A stretch of 64,000 nucleotides of DNA, taken from contig CM034241.1 of assembly GCA_019916065.1 (NCBI GenBank), forward strand, positions 10,329,223 to 10,393,222, written 5' to 3'. Origin of the DNA: Vitellaria paradoxa. Taxonomy: Eukaryota; Streptophyta; Magnoliopsida; Ericales; Sapotaceae. Of this stretch, positions 46,449-56,887 are shown one piece after another. Under the pieces are notes generated by a model, which worked only from the letters and a program-made list of their open reading frames with translations, ran no database searches and was not told the origin of the DNA. Each line of letters begins with the position of its first letter. Within the stretch, counting starts at the first letter, position 1. The position numbers were made by a program, and so were the translations under genes.

Positions 46449-47999
46449 TGTGATGACCTAGAATTTTAATCCTTGCTTTAGTTAATTTAATTAATATTTA
46501 ATTTGATTGTGCACAGATTTTGTGAAAAAAAGATAAATTATTAATTTAATGAAATTTAATTTTTTTTCAAGGTCCACATTGATATGCGAATATATATATG
46601 TATTTGTGTATATATGTATCTTATATTGTGCATATATTTATCTGTTAAATAATAACATAACAAAAAGATAATATTAAAGATCGTCAATGTGTGCAGATTC
46701 ATATTAATTAGAATCCAAATTCCATTAGGATTCAATCACTTAATTGCTAGTCTTGGTATACACGTGTATATATATATAGCATACATACCTGGCAGCAAAC
46801 AAAAAAAATTAGGAAGGGAAAAAAGAAAAAAAGAAAAGGCAGTGGCAGAGCATCCAGGCAAGATATCCGTTTTCTTGTGGTTGCGACTTGCAGCAAGCTG
46901 TGGATGCAAATTGGGTGCTCTTTTCACAACAAATTCATATTTGAATTGAGTTAGGGTTGGAGTTAAATAAAAATTAAATTTATTATGTGTGGTTTAATTT
47001 TGTAAATTTTTGTGATTATTTAGTTTATTGTTACATGATAAAATTATGTAATTCTAGTTGTCTTGTAGATTAGAAAAGTATGTATAGGTTGATTTTGATT
47101 TTGAGGATTTAAAATTTAGTTGGTACAAAAATTTTAAATTTTAAAATTTGTGTTTTAATATGGAACCATGAATAAGGAAAACAAATAATTTTTAAAGTGT
47201 ATTTTGGATTTGAATAAATAAATAAGTATTTATTCATTGAGTTTATGATTTTTGTTTTGGGTTGAGAGAGGTATCAGGATAAGTAGTTGGTACTGAAAAC
47301 TCCACTGGTAAAAGACCAAGAACTTGTGCAAGTGTTTGGTTATTGTGTCAAGTAGGCTAGTAGCCTACAATGTATTGATGAGTTGATATTTTTAGTATCC
47401 TATGGCTGAGGTATAAGTTGACCGAATAGCGGTACTTAACCTAATAATTAAGAATAAGGTTTTGTTAAAATAATTTATTTTATTTATGTCACGTTCAAAA
47501 TATTTAAATTTAAATTTAAATATTTTTGATATGTGATGTATGTTGACATGACAAGTTAGAGATTCATGCTAGGATACCTGTACATGATTTATTTAATTGC
47601 AATTTTTCTTTGAGTACCAGTTGATTATTTTGATATATACTAGTATATTGTACTCATGTCCCTACAGCTTCAAATGTTGGTGCGAGTGTTGCACCAGATA
47701 ATGGTCGTGATGGAATCGCTTAGGCAGAGTAGATATTTTGAATAGTTCATTAATTATGTTTTAGGGAAAGAACTACAAAATTTTTTAGTGTATTTTTTCT
47801 TTTAATTGGATTTTGATTATTGTATAAGTCTCGGTTCGGGAGACTAAAGATGGATTTATTTTTTTATTATTTGAGTTTGGAGATTATTAGTTCATTATTA
47901 TTAAATATAATTGGCTCTAAGTACTTTGGATTGATGATTTTGGTGATTTATGGTTGTTTGTTTATGGTCTCGAGTTTATGAAAAATTCGAGGCGTGACA
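46449..47999 (+). repeat. 5' LTR of Tekay-like element T3 (left arm, 1,551 bp)
   Basis: It starts TGTGATGACC and ends GGCGTGACA, followed by the PBS. The probable TATA region is near 46,766-46,778, preceded by the G-box-like CACGTG at 46,761-46,766. The inverted partner is 49,222-52,940 and truncated relatives are at 25,655-26,035 and 34,230-35,193. The G-box is altered to CACGCG in the right arm (near 52,609). Confidence 0.9.
46761..46778 (+). promoter_or_regulatory. G-box-like and TATA region of T3 LTR
   Basis: CACGTG is directly followed by an alternating TATATATATA stretch about 310 bases into the LTR. Related LTRs at 57,245 (ACGTGTATATACATA) keep an ACGT core next to TATA. That argues for a shared core promoter, though the transcription start is unknown. 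Confidence 0.4.
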
Positions 48000-48002
48000 G
48001 AT

Positions 48003-48014
48003 TGGTATTAGAGC
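48003..48014 (+). other. Primer-binding site of T3, left arm (one mismatch)
   Basis: TGGTATTAGAGC differs from the initiator-Met tRNA complement at one base. The right-arm counterpart at 49,207-49,218 (minus strand) is the perfect TGGTATCAGAGC. Confidence 0.85.
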
Positions 48015-48169
48015 TTAGGTTAGAATACCTAGGGCTAGTGGAGACTAAGACTTCTGTGTGACAGGATGCTTACATGTCCTATATGATTTCAAGAGAGCTA
48101 TTGGTAATCAGAATTGTGAATTAATCATAATCAGTTTATTATTCTCTTTCTAGTTTCTATTTTTAGAGG

Positions 48170-48831
48170 ATGCCTCCACATGTTGCTCATGCTAGTGGTC
48201 GGTGCAGTGGTTGAGGCCGTGGCCAAGGTTGTGGTCACGGTCAGGGCTGAGGAATTTTGGGAATTGAGGATGTACATATGCAACCGAACATGGCTCATGA
48301 TCAGGAGTCAAATGTAAGAATTGGAGTAGAGGTACCACTAGGAGTAGCCGACATACTGCAGGGAGTAAAGATCCCACTTGGTACTGGAGTTTTACCAGAG
48401 GCTGATGACGTGCCTCAAGCAGAAGGCGAACAAGCGATGGTGCCTAATACACCACGAGCTATTAATGCTCAAGCCGGAGTGGCCAATGTTTCTCAAGGAA
48501 GTTCAATTAACCCCGAAGAATTTATGCAGAATATGGACACGACAATGAAGAAAATGGTAGGAGGAGTACAAAAAGACGAATCCATTTCTACATTGACTAC
48601 GTTCAAGAGGATGAAACCACCAACATTTGATGAAGAGGCAGATCCAGATACGGTTGAGAGTTTCTTATCACAGTACGAGAGAGTATTTAATACAATGGGC
48701 ATTATTTAGGATGAGGTGAATGTATCTTACAGAGAATTTCAATTGATTGGAAAGACCGGTGATTGATGGACATCTATAGAATATTCTCAAGATGTGAGTA
48801 AAATAACTTAGGAGAAATTCAAGGAGATGTT
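48170..48831 (+). pseudogene. T3 gag N-terminal fragment, running into the palindrome loop
   Basis: The start at ATG 48,170 gives MPPHVAHASGR, the MPP plus Gly/Arg-rich start usual in this group. Two in-frame TGA codons lie near 48,212 and 48,248. The long open part (48,257-48,709) reads on through LTTFKRMKPPTFDEEADPDT and FLSQYERVFNTMGI, the start of the capsid domain, ending in TAG at 48,707-48,709. Readable capsid sequence continues to about 48,831, where the inverted arm begins. The zinc knuckle, protease and pol are absent, so this is only an element start. Confidence 0.85.
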
Positions 48832-49221
48832 CTCCAATACCAAGCGAGATTTTTACTCCCTGCGGTGTGTTGGCCACTCTTGGTGGTACCATTACTCCAA
48901 TTCTTGCATGTGACTCCTAATCATGAGCCACATTCGATTGCATATGTACATCCTCAATTCCCAGAATTCCTCATCCCTAACTGTGACCGCAACCTTGGCG
49001 ACGACCTTAACCACTGCCCCGACCACTAGCATTAGCAACATGTGGAAGTATCCTCTAAAAGTAGAAACTTGAAAGAGAATAAGAAATTGATTATTATTAA
49101 TCCACAATTCTGATTAACGATAGCTCTCTTGAAATCATATAAAACATGTAAGCATCCTGTCACACAGAAGTGTTAGTCTCCACTGGCCCCAAGTATTCTA
49201 ACATAAGCTCTGATACCAATC
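48832..49221 (-). pseudogene. Inverted T3 leader and gag start (right arm)
   Basis: The reverse complement matches 48,000-48,390 with scattered changes. The gag start codon equivalent (about 49,050) reads ATA instead of ATG, so this copy cannot start gag at the same place. A perfect PBS is at 49,207-49,218 on the minus strand. Together with the left arm it forms the innermost stem of the palindrome. Confidence 0.88.
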
Positions 49222-52200
49222 TATCACACCCTGAATTTTTCATAAACCCGAGAAGATGAACAAATAACCATAAATCACCAAAATCATCAATCCAAAGTAA
49301 TTAGAGCCAATCATATTTAATAATAATGAACTAATAATCTCCAAACTCAAATAATAAATAAATAAATTCATCTGTAGTTTTCCAAACCGAGACTTATACA
49401 ATAATCAAAATCCAATTAAAAGAAAAAATAAACTGAAAAATTTTGTAGTTCTTTCTCTAAAATATAATTAGCGAACTATTCAAAATATCTACTCTGCCTA
49501 AACGGTCCCATCACGACCAGTATCTGGTGCAACACTCGCACCTGCATCTGAAGTTATAGGGACATGAGTGCAATATACTAGTATATTAAAATAATCAACT
49601 GGTGCTCGGAGAAAAATAGCAATTAAATAAATCATATACGGGTATCCTAGCATGAATCTCTAACGTGTCATGTCAACATACATCACATATCAAAAATATT
49701 TAAATTTAAATTTAAATTTAAATATTTTGAATGTGACATAAAATAAAATAAATTATTTTAACAAAATCGTATTCTTAATTATTAGGTTAGGTACCACTAC
49801 TCTGTCACACCCTGGATTTCACAACCCAAGCATGTGAACAAAAGAAAACATAATGCAACATTAAATAACTTTCTCTGTCCTACATCAGAGCCATACCCAC
49901 ATATTATGGAGCTAATGAAAGAAAAATAGATAAAATTCATACTTTAAATTTAAATAAATGCCTTAGTCAAAACTAACTAGGCAACAAAGCTCCACAACTA
50001 TGCCCAAACAATCTCTAAAAAAAAATAAATAAATAAATAAATAGCCTTCACCTCACAAACAAAGGTGTATTACAATCTACGAACAATAAATTTTCAGGAG
50101 TCTAAAACAATCACATAAAAATAATAAATAAAACTTTAATTCCTATGCTCATAAGGTCCCGAACATGACTCAAATTCATTACCTGCATCACAAGCTGTAA
50201 GGGGTTTAGCACTAATACCACGTGTGCTCAGAACCCTAATAATAATAATAATATAAATGCAGTATGTCCTAACATGCTACTATATGAGACAATTATGCAC
50301 AAGTAGCAATTTCAAACAAGAATTTAAATTTAATTATCAATCTCTTTTCGTTACAATTAATTGTGTTTCAGCACCACACAACGCATCAAAGAAAAATAAT
50401 TTAATTTCAAGGTATTGCTGCTTAGTTGTCTTGTAGAAACAAGACCCAACCAATATACATCATTCATTGATGTCTGCTTGGTTGTCCCGTAGAAACAGGA
50501 CCCAACCAATATACACCATCTTTCGGTGTCTGCTTCTTAGGTCGAAACCTTAGAAATATAATATGCCACCCTTAGGCATCTGCATCGTTCGTAGGTTACT
50601 AGCCTACTGGACTCGATTACCACCCCCGCGCGGGTTTCGGGACTCTCAACCCTTGGGTACGTATACCCAATATTTTCAATACCCCTCAATCCAAATCAAA
50701 CATATTATTAAATTTCCCTTTATAATTCCACATTAAATAAATTTTTCTTAATTAAGGTTTTAAACCTTATTAATCCTCAATTCACCAACACAATAAATAA
50801 TGTAAAATTCTAAACAAACAAAAGTCAAATATGCCGTTTAATTACATTAAATGAATTTGATAAATAAAATAAATAATTCATTGAATAGTTACTATGCACC
50901 ACGGTAAATTCACATTATGGGTAAATTAATTTCTAAAGAGCAATTAAAATATATATATATATAAAAATATCCGTACATATAACAATCCTTCAACCAAGCA
51001 TTGAATGCTCCAATTAAATGTCCAGAGTCAATCAATTGTTTTAATAAATAAAAAGAAAAAAAAATTAAGAATTTAATACCCAGTAAACGTACATTCCGGC
51101 AAACGTGCTTGACCCAAAGGGTCAATAAATGGGTGTGTACATACTCAATTTAATGATCCCGTTCTCCAATCAATCACATTAACTTTAAAGTAAAAAGTAC
51201 TACTAATCAATTCATCAATTTATAATCAATTCATCAATTTTACAAACTTACGGGCGTATGCATATATATATATTTATATAATACTTATATATTACATATA
51301 TACATACATATATATATTACACATATGTATAATATTTATATATATAATCATATTAACAGAACCAACAAAGCCCACGGCCAGCCTTACATACATGTGAAGA
51401 CGAAAAGACAAGAAGACAAAAGAAAGGAAATTTAATGCATGCATTTAATCTTCACACAAAAGATTTCTAGTAACTTTATACCACAACTAAGTATATTTAT
51501 ATAATATGCATATGAGCACACCAGTAACGAGTTCCGCTCCTTACCTTCGCAAAAGCGGCACTTCAAAATAAATCAGTTTGGGAAATCAGAATAATCACAG
51601 TAACATCAAAATTCCAGCCGCCGAATCCTTTCTTCTCCTCTCTCTCGGTCTCTCTTCCTCTCTCCTTAGGGTTTTATTAAAAAAAATGAATACAACAATA
51701 TATATTTATAAAAGAAGAGTTTTAACCCTAAATAACTAATTAATTTCCTACTCCCCATAGGTTTAGGAAAATTACACAATTCTCCTAAAATAAAAAAATC
51801 TTTTTAAATATAACCAAACAAAAAAATTAATCTTTTTAAATATAATTAAAAATAACAAAAATTTCAAATCATTAAATTTAAATAGCAAACTAAATTTATC
51901 GAATAAAAATATCCAAATTAAATAAGAAAAATCTGGGTTATTACAACTCGGTCAACTTATACCTCAGCTATAGGATACCAAAAATATCAACTCATCAATA
52001 ATTTGTAGGCTACTGGCCTACTGGACACAATAACCTAACGCTCGCACGAGTTCCTAGTCTTTCACCAGTGGAGCTTTCGATACCAACTACTTATCCCGAT
52101 ACCTCTCTCATCCCAAAACAAAAATCGTAAAATCAATGAATAAATAATTATTTATTTATTCAAATTCAAAATATACTTTAAAAAATATTTTTTTTCCTTA

Positions 52201-52940
52201 TTCAAGTTTCCATAATAAAACACAAATTTTAAAATTAAAAATTTTTGTAATGGCTAAATTTTAAATCCTCAAAATCAAAATCAATTTATACATACTTTTC
52301 TAATCCACAAGACAACCAGAATCATATAATTTATCATGTAACAATAAACTAAATAATCACAAAAATTCACAAAATTAAACCACACATAATAAATTTAATT
52401 TTTATTTAACTCCACCCCTAACTCAATTCAAATCTGAATTTGTTGTGAAATAAGCACCCAATTTGCATCCATAGCTGGCTGCAAGTTGCAACCATAGGAA
52501 AAAGGATCTCCTGCCCGAATGCTAAACCATCGCCTTTTTTTTTTTTTTTTCTTTCTCCCCTTCCTAATTTTTTTGTTTGCTGCCAAGTACCTATGCTATA
52601 TATATATACACGCGTATACCAAGGCTAGCAATTAAGTGATGGAATCCTAATGGAATTTGGATTCTAATTAATATGAATCTACACACATTGACCATCTTTA
52701 ATATTATCTTTTTGTTATGTTATTATTTAACAGATAAGTATATGCACAATATAAGATACATATATACACAAATACATATATATATATATATATATATTCG
52801 CATATCAATGTGGACCTTGAACAAAATTCAAATTTCATTAAATTAATAATTTATCTTTTTTTTTCACAAAATTTATGCACAATCAAATCAAATATTAATT
52901 AAATTAATTAAAGCAAGGATTTAAATTCTAGGTCATCACA
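49222..52940 (-). repeat. Inverted T3 LTR (right arm), split by a solo LTR
   Basis: The minus-strand LTR starts at 52,940 (TGTGATGACC) and ends at 49,222, where the terminal TGACA has become TGATA. Without the inserted 49,803-51,945 it is about 1,572 bp, against 1,551 bp in the left arm. The (TA)n run at 52,771-52,798 corresponds to that near 46,590-46,620. Confidence 0.9.
49803..51945 (-). repeat. Solo LTR (2,143 bp), related to the LARD LTR, minus strand
   Basis: On the minus strand it starts TGTAATAACC at 51,945 and ends GGTGTGACA at 49,803. ACTC flanks both sides (49,799-49,802 and 51,946-51,949). The left palindrome arm near 47,420 shows the uninterrupted site. The stretch 50,180-50,690 pairs with the reverse complement of 58,300-58,790 in the LARD LTR, so the two LTRs are relatives. 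No coding sequence is present. Confidence 0.85.
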
Positions 52941-53452
52941 TTTACTGTGAGTTGGTTTTTTTGTGGAATATGTAGGTAAATTGGTATTTTTTTTTTTGTT
53001 TTATTGTTGAAAATGTTGTAAATTAAGATTACTGAAACTCCTGTGGGTTATGATTTTTTTGTTTAATTTATTTAATTGTTGAATTGATTGTAAATTAATG
53101 CGGAGTTGCTTCCCCCCCTTTTGGCATTTTGTATACTGTTTTTATTTATTTTTTAATGATATGATGTTGTTGTTATGTTTTTATTGTTGATTAAATGTGT
53201 TATTGGGTTTTTATAAATATGTTGTTAATGTTGGGTTTTTATAAAGAGGTACTTTTTTTTTGGGTAATAATATTGGACTTTTTTTTTATTGTTGAATATG
53301 TTATTAGGCTTTTAGGTAATTTTAAAGTAACTAGAAATTAAATTAATTTCAAAATCAATCCTAATATTTAAAAGTGACATGCCAGAAATTAAATTAATTA
53401 AGTTAATTACAATAAAATTATTAAATTTTAAAAAATAATAATACACAAACTT

Positions 53453-53485
<33 letters not shown>

Positions 53486-53893
53486 GTAATAGTAATAATA
53501 ATATTAAGTAATAATATTACTATTACTATTATAATAATAGTACTGATAAAATTAAATTATAATAATAATAGTACTAATAATGTTAAATAATAATACACAA
53601 ACTTCTTATGAGAATAATAATATTATATAACACTTTAAAATATTATTATTACTATTATTATTATTATTATCCTACCGAGAATATTAATAATATTAAAATA
53701 GTTAAATTGAGAATAATATTATTATTCAAAATTCAAATAATAATAATACATGAATCTTAATAATAATAATAATAATAATAGCATAATAATATTAAATAAT
53801 AATAATTTTTTAGTACTACTAATAATAATGTTATTATTATAATAATAATAGTCATGCCAAAATTTTATTGTAATAATAATAGTAATAATAATC
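52941..53893 (-). repeat. Palindrome flank and (AAT)n tract, right arm
   Basis: This is the inverted counterpart of 41,815-42,514 plus 46,238-46,448. It lacks the solo T1 LTR and so shows the empty site. (AAT)n runs begin at 53,455. The match to the left arm ends near 53,893. Confidence 0.88.
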
Positions 53894-54355
53894 TATATAA
53901 CAAAACACATCCCATTTCAAAAATATCCCTCTCACAAACTAAAACCAAAGGCTGAGATTGAATTTTAATTTTCAATCAACGGCTTAGATTTATACACGTT
54001 AAATCTCTTTTTTAAACTACCGCCCAATCACCAAACAAAACAATCACTGCCCAATTCTGAATCCATTTTCTCTCTCTCTGTTCCAGTAATTTCAGCCATC
54101 ATCCAACCATTCTCCTACTCCCTCACCTGCAACTGGACAACCACCGCCATGCACTGCCATTTCAACCATCTTTGCTAGTATTCTATCTCTCTCTCAATAA
54201 ACAACTTTTCTTTCTTTTTGTATGCCAAGAATCCACAAATCAAACCATTCTTTCTCATATACCAAAAATCAAACAATACTCATATGCAAAAATCAACCCT
54301 TTCTTTCTTTCCTGGCTCGGTGATGACCCGGGAACGAAGTCCTCGGAGACATACA
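53894..54355 (+). other. Unassigned segment, not matching any repeat in the window
   Basis: This is less AT-rich than its neighbours, with pyrimidine-rich CTCTCTCTCT runs at 54,068-54,080 and 54,185-54,195 and a GC-richer piece at 54,310-54,345. It looks more like gene-flanking or 5' leader sequence than like the LTRs, but no convincing frame exists. The open frame 54,172-54,378 crosses into the next LTR. It could be the host target site of the flanking LTR. Confidence 0.35.
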
Positions 54356-56882
54356 GGTCACGCCCCGAATTTTCATAACCCGAATACCCGAGGGTGACTT
54401 AGGATTATTTATTTGGGTATAAAAATAAGATGACAGCAACATGCTGTCACACCCCAAAATTTTCCTCCAAACTGGAGTTGTCTCGCAATAAAATTTAAGG
54501 TATTCAAAATCCCTAGTTTATCACAACCAATATTTATAAGTCATTAGACTGAATCATTTGATGGGATTTAACTACAGGGCACAAAATATAAAAAAAATAG
54601 AGAATAGTATTATAGAGCCATCTAAGCGTCATAACCATGCGATTAACATTACATATCAAATAAAGTAACTGGGTCTAAATTTAATGATTATAATCATCCA
54701 ATAATTATTATTGCAGACCACATTCACAAATAAAGTCCTACAGCACTGCGTAGGAAAGAAAAAAATAGATAACTCTTCTGATGGAATATTTAAGAGAAAT
54801 TAATTTCTTTCTAGCTCATCTTCAGTATCCTTGTGCTTAATATCCTGAAAAAAATATTCCCACAAAGGGAGAGCTACTAAAGCTTAGTAATTAGAATCTC
54901 CTAGGTGCCTATATGCAGTAGTTGTAACGCTACACTGTATTAGGTGACCCACTACAGTAAATGTGATTAGGAGGCATACTGTTTATGCAATAATTAATTC
55001 AATAAATCCCAACTGAATAATGTAAATTATACTTACAACGGTTCGATGAAATCGTCACCGTAACTACTATTTTACTTACATGTAGAAATAGTTAAATGCT
55101 GATGTGTGTACCACAATGAAATAAATGTCATAGTGGTAGGGATCTCAGATTCAGATCTTCAAGGTCTCGGGATCAAACCCCATAGCGATACAGGTTTCAA
55201 ATATATATATTTTTTTATAAAATATTCATCAAGAGTAATTAAATATAATTAAATAATTCCAACACATCATTCTTACATAAGCCAAAGAGGTTGCCAATCA
55301 TAGTAAAATCTGGTAAAGGAGTTTAATCTAAATCCTCCAAAGATAATCGTGCTCCTATCCTCCTCTACGCCCGCCTTGGGAACCAGTAACTTTACGAGCT
55401 TAGCATTCAATGCATTTCGACAGTGTCACCGACCAAAAACCTAACTGTCGCGACCGGCTACCTGATTGGCTAGGTCAGAAGGGAGCATCTCCCAAATAAA
55501 ATACATATGTTCCCATCTCCATCTAAAAGGCCATTTCTACCCACCCATCACCCCATTGACAAAAAAATAACTTTAGCACTGAGTGCCTTAATTTATTTTC
55601 ACCCCTTGGCATTCCAAAAGGTATCTTGTATGGCTATCAGACATTTTTAATAACAACCGACAATGTTCCTGTGTGATGAATCTGAGGTGGGATTATTCAG
55701 TCACATACAGTATACTTTAAGTATTTTATCTCAATTCAGAATTTAATAATAATTCACAATAAATTAAACATTAAAGATAATCACCAACATTCTTATCACA
55801 AAGGTAGGTACCACATGTAAATTAATAAGTAGCAAGTAACTAGAAAAAATTTAGAATTTGAATTAGTATCTTAGTTAATTCTTTGACAAGTTTGCCGTAC
55901 TAGCCTTGATAAAAATAAAATTATTTCTAATGGCATATTAATTAAGCCGAGGTTGGCAGCTTAGTGGGCGGATGACCCCAATTACGATTTGAAGTCGCGA
56001 GTTCGAACCTCATTGGCTGTGATCTCAGTTTTTGCCTCTTTTTCCTTTTATTTTATTATTTTATGGAATATAAAGATAGTAAATAGCTTTTTGTACTTAT
56101 ATTTATTTTTAGAAAAATTTATAAGTTTTATTTTATTTGAATAAATTTCCAGTCATCATCTTTTTTATAACCAAACTCTTATCATAGGTTTTCAGATTCA
56201 AGATATCCACAAATATCCATAAAATTATTCCAAAATTTAGGAAGGTATTAAATAAGTTTCATTAAATTCACTTAATCATAAAATATAGTTATATAACTTG
56301 CTAGGTAGACAAAACAATGTCTAAAAGAATCAATTAAAATAAATCAAATTTATTTAAGAAAGACCAAATGAGGAAAGAATAAGTCCATTGTTTTATATTG
56401 GGCATTTTTATCAAATACTAGGTTCTACTTAGCCATTTTAGTTTGAATAAGTCATCCAACTATCTATGATGAAACTGATTGTCTAAGTCAGTTATCATAA
56501 ATATTAGAGTGTCAAATAATACATAATATATAGTTTAGAATAATTTCATATCAATTGGAAAATAACTAGGTAGCATCAACTTAACAGTCCACTTCAGTAT
56601 TATATCAAATAGTATAAGTGTTTTATTATATCAGGCCTTGTGAACAAAATTCCACATCAATAGAAATTATTAACATGGCAATAATTAATAGAAGGAAATT
56701 GGAAATTTAAATAAATCTTTAAACATAATATTCTAAAAAAAAATTCAAACATGCATCAATTAAAGGCTAAGCAGAGACAGTAGCTTAAAAGAAAATTCAT
56801 ATAAAATAGAGTAGAATTCCAATATCTGTAAACTTTATATCTGTAGAAACTAGACTTTAAGACCTACAACTTTAATGTTTTA

Positions 56883-56887
56883 CACTT
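56883..56887. repeat. Target-site duplication CACTT of the LARD-like element
   Basis: CACTT before the left LTR is repeated at 63,491-63,495 after the right LTR, and the T1-family LTR sequence resumes there without loss. This fixes both ends of the 6.6 kb element. Confidence 0.93.

Larger units (their letters stand above)
41815..53893. repeat. Large imperfect palindrome (about 12 kb) containing inward-facing retrotransposon ends
   Basis: The left arm is 41,815-48,390 and the right arm about 48,832-53,893, with a loop of about 441 bp. Arm order from the outside is ATT tract, AT-rich flank, LTR, PBS, gag start. The flank outside the LTR is also inverted (for example, 46,250-46,448 pairs with 52,941-53,160). 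So this is an inverted genomic duplication, not two independent insertions. The left arm is broken by a solo LTR at 42,515-46,232 and the right arm by one at 49,803-51,945. In each case the other arm shows the empty site. Confidence 0.9.

Noticed and set aside
46689..46949. 86-codon frame in the T3 LTR
   Set aside because: It is LTR sequence over the presumed promoter. The inverted copy has it disrupted by indels.
48257..48709. Stand-alone gene of 150 codons in the palindrome centre
   Set aside because: It is the N-terminal part of a Tekay-like gag in frame with an upstream ATG at 48,170 and two TGA stops.
49803..51945. Full retrotransposon in the right palindrome arm
   Set aside because: Only one LTR is present, with no PBS, PPT or interior. 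Flanking ACTC repeats fit a solo LTR.
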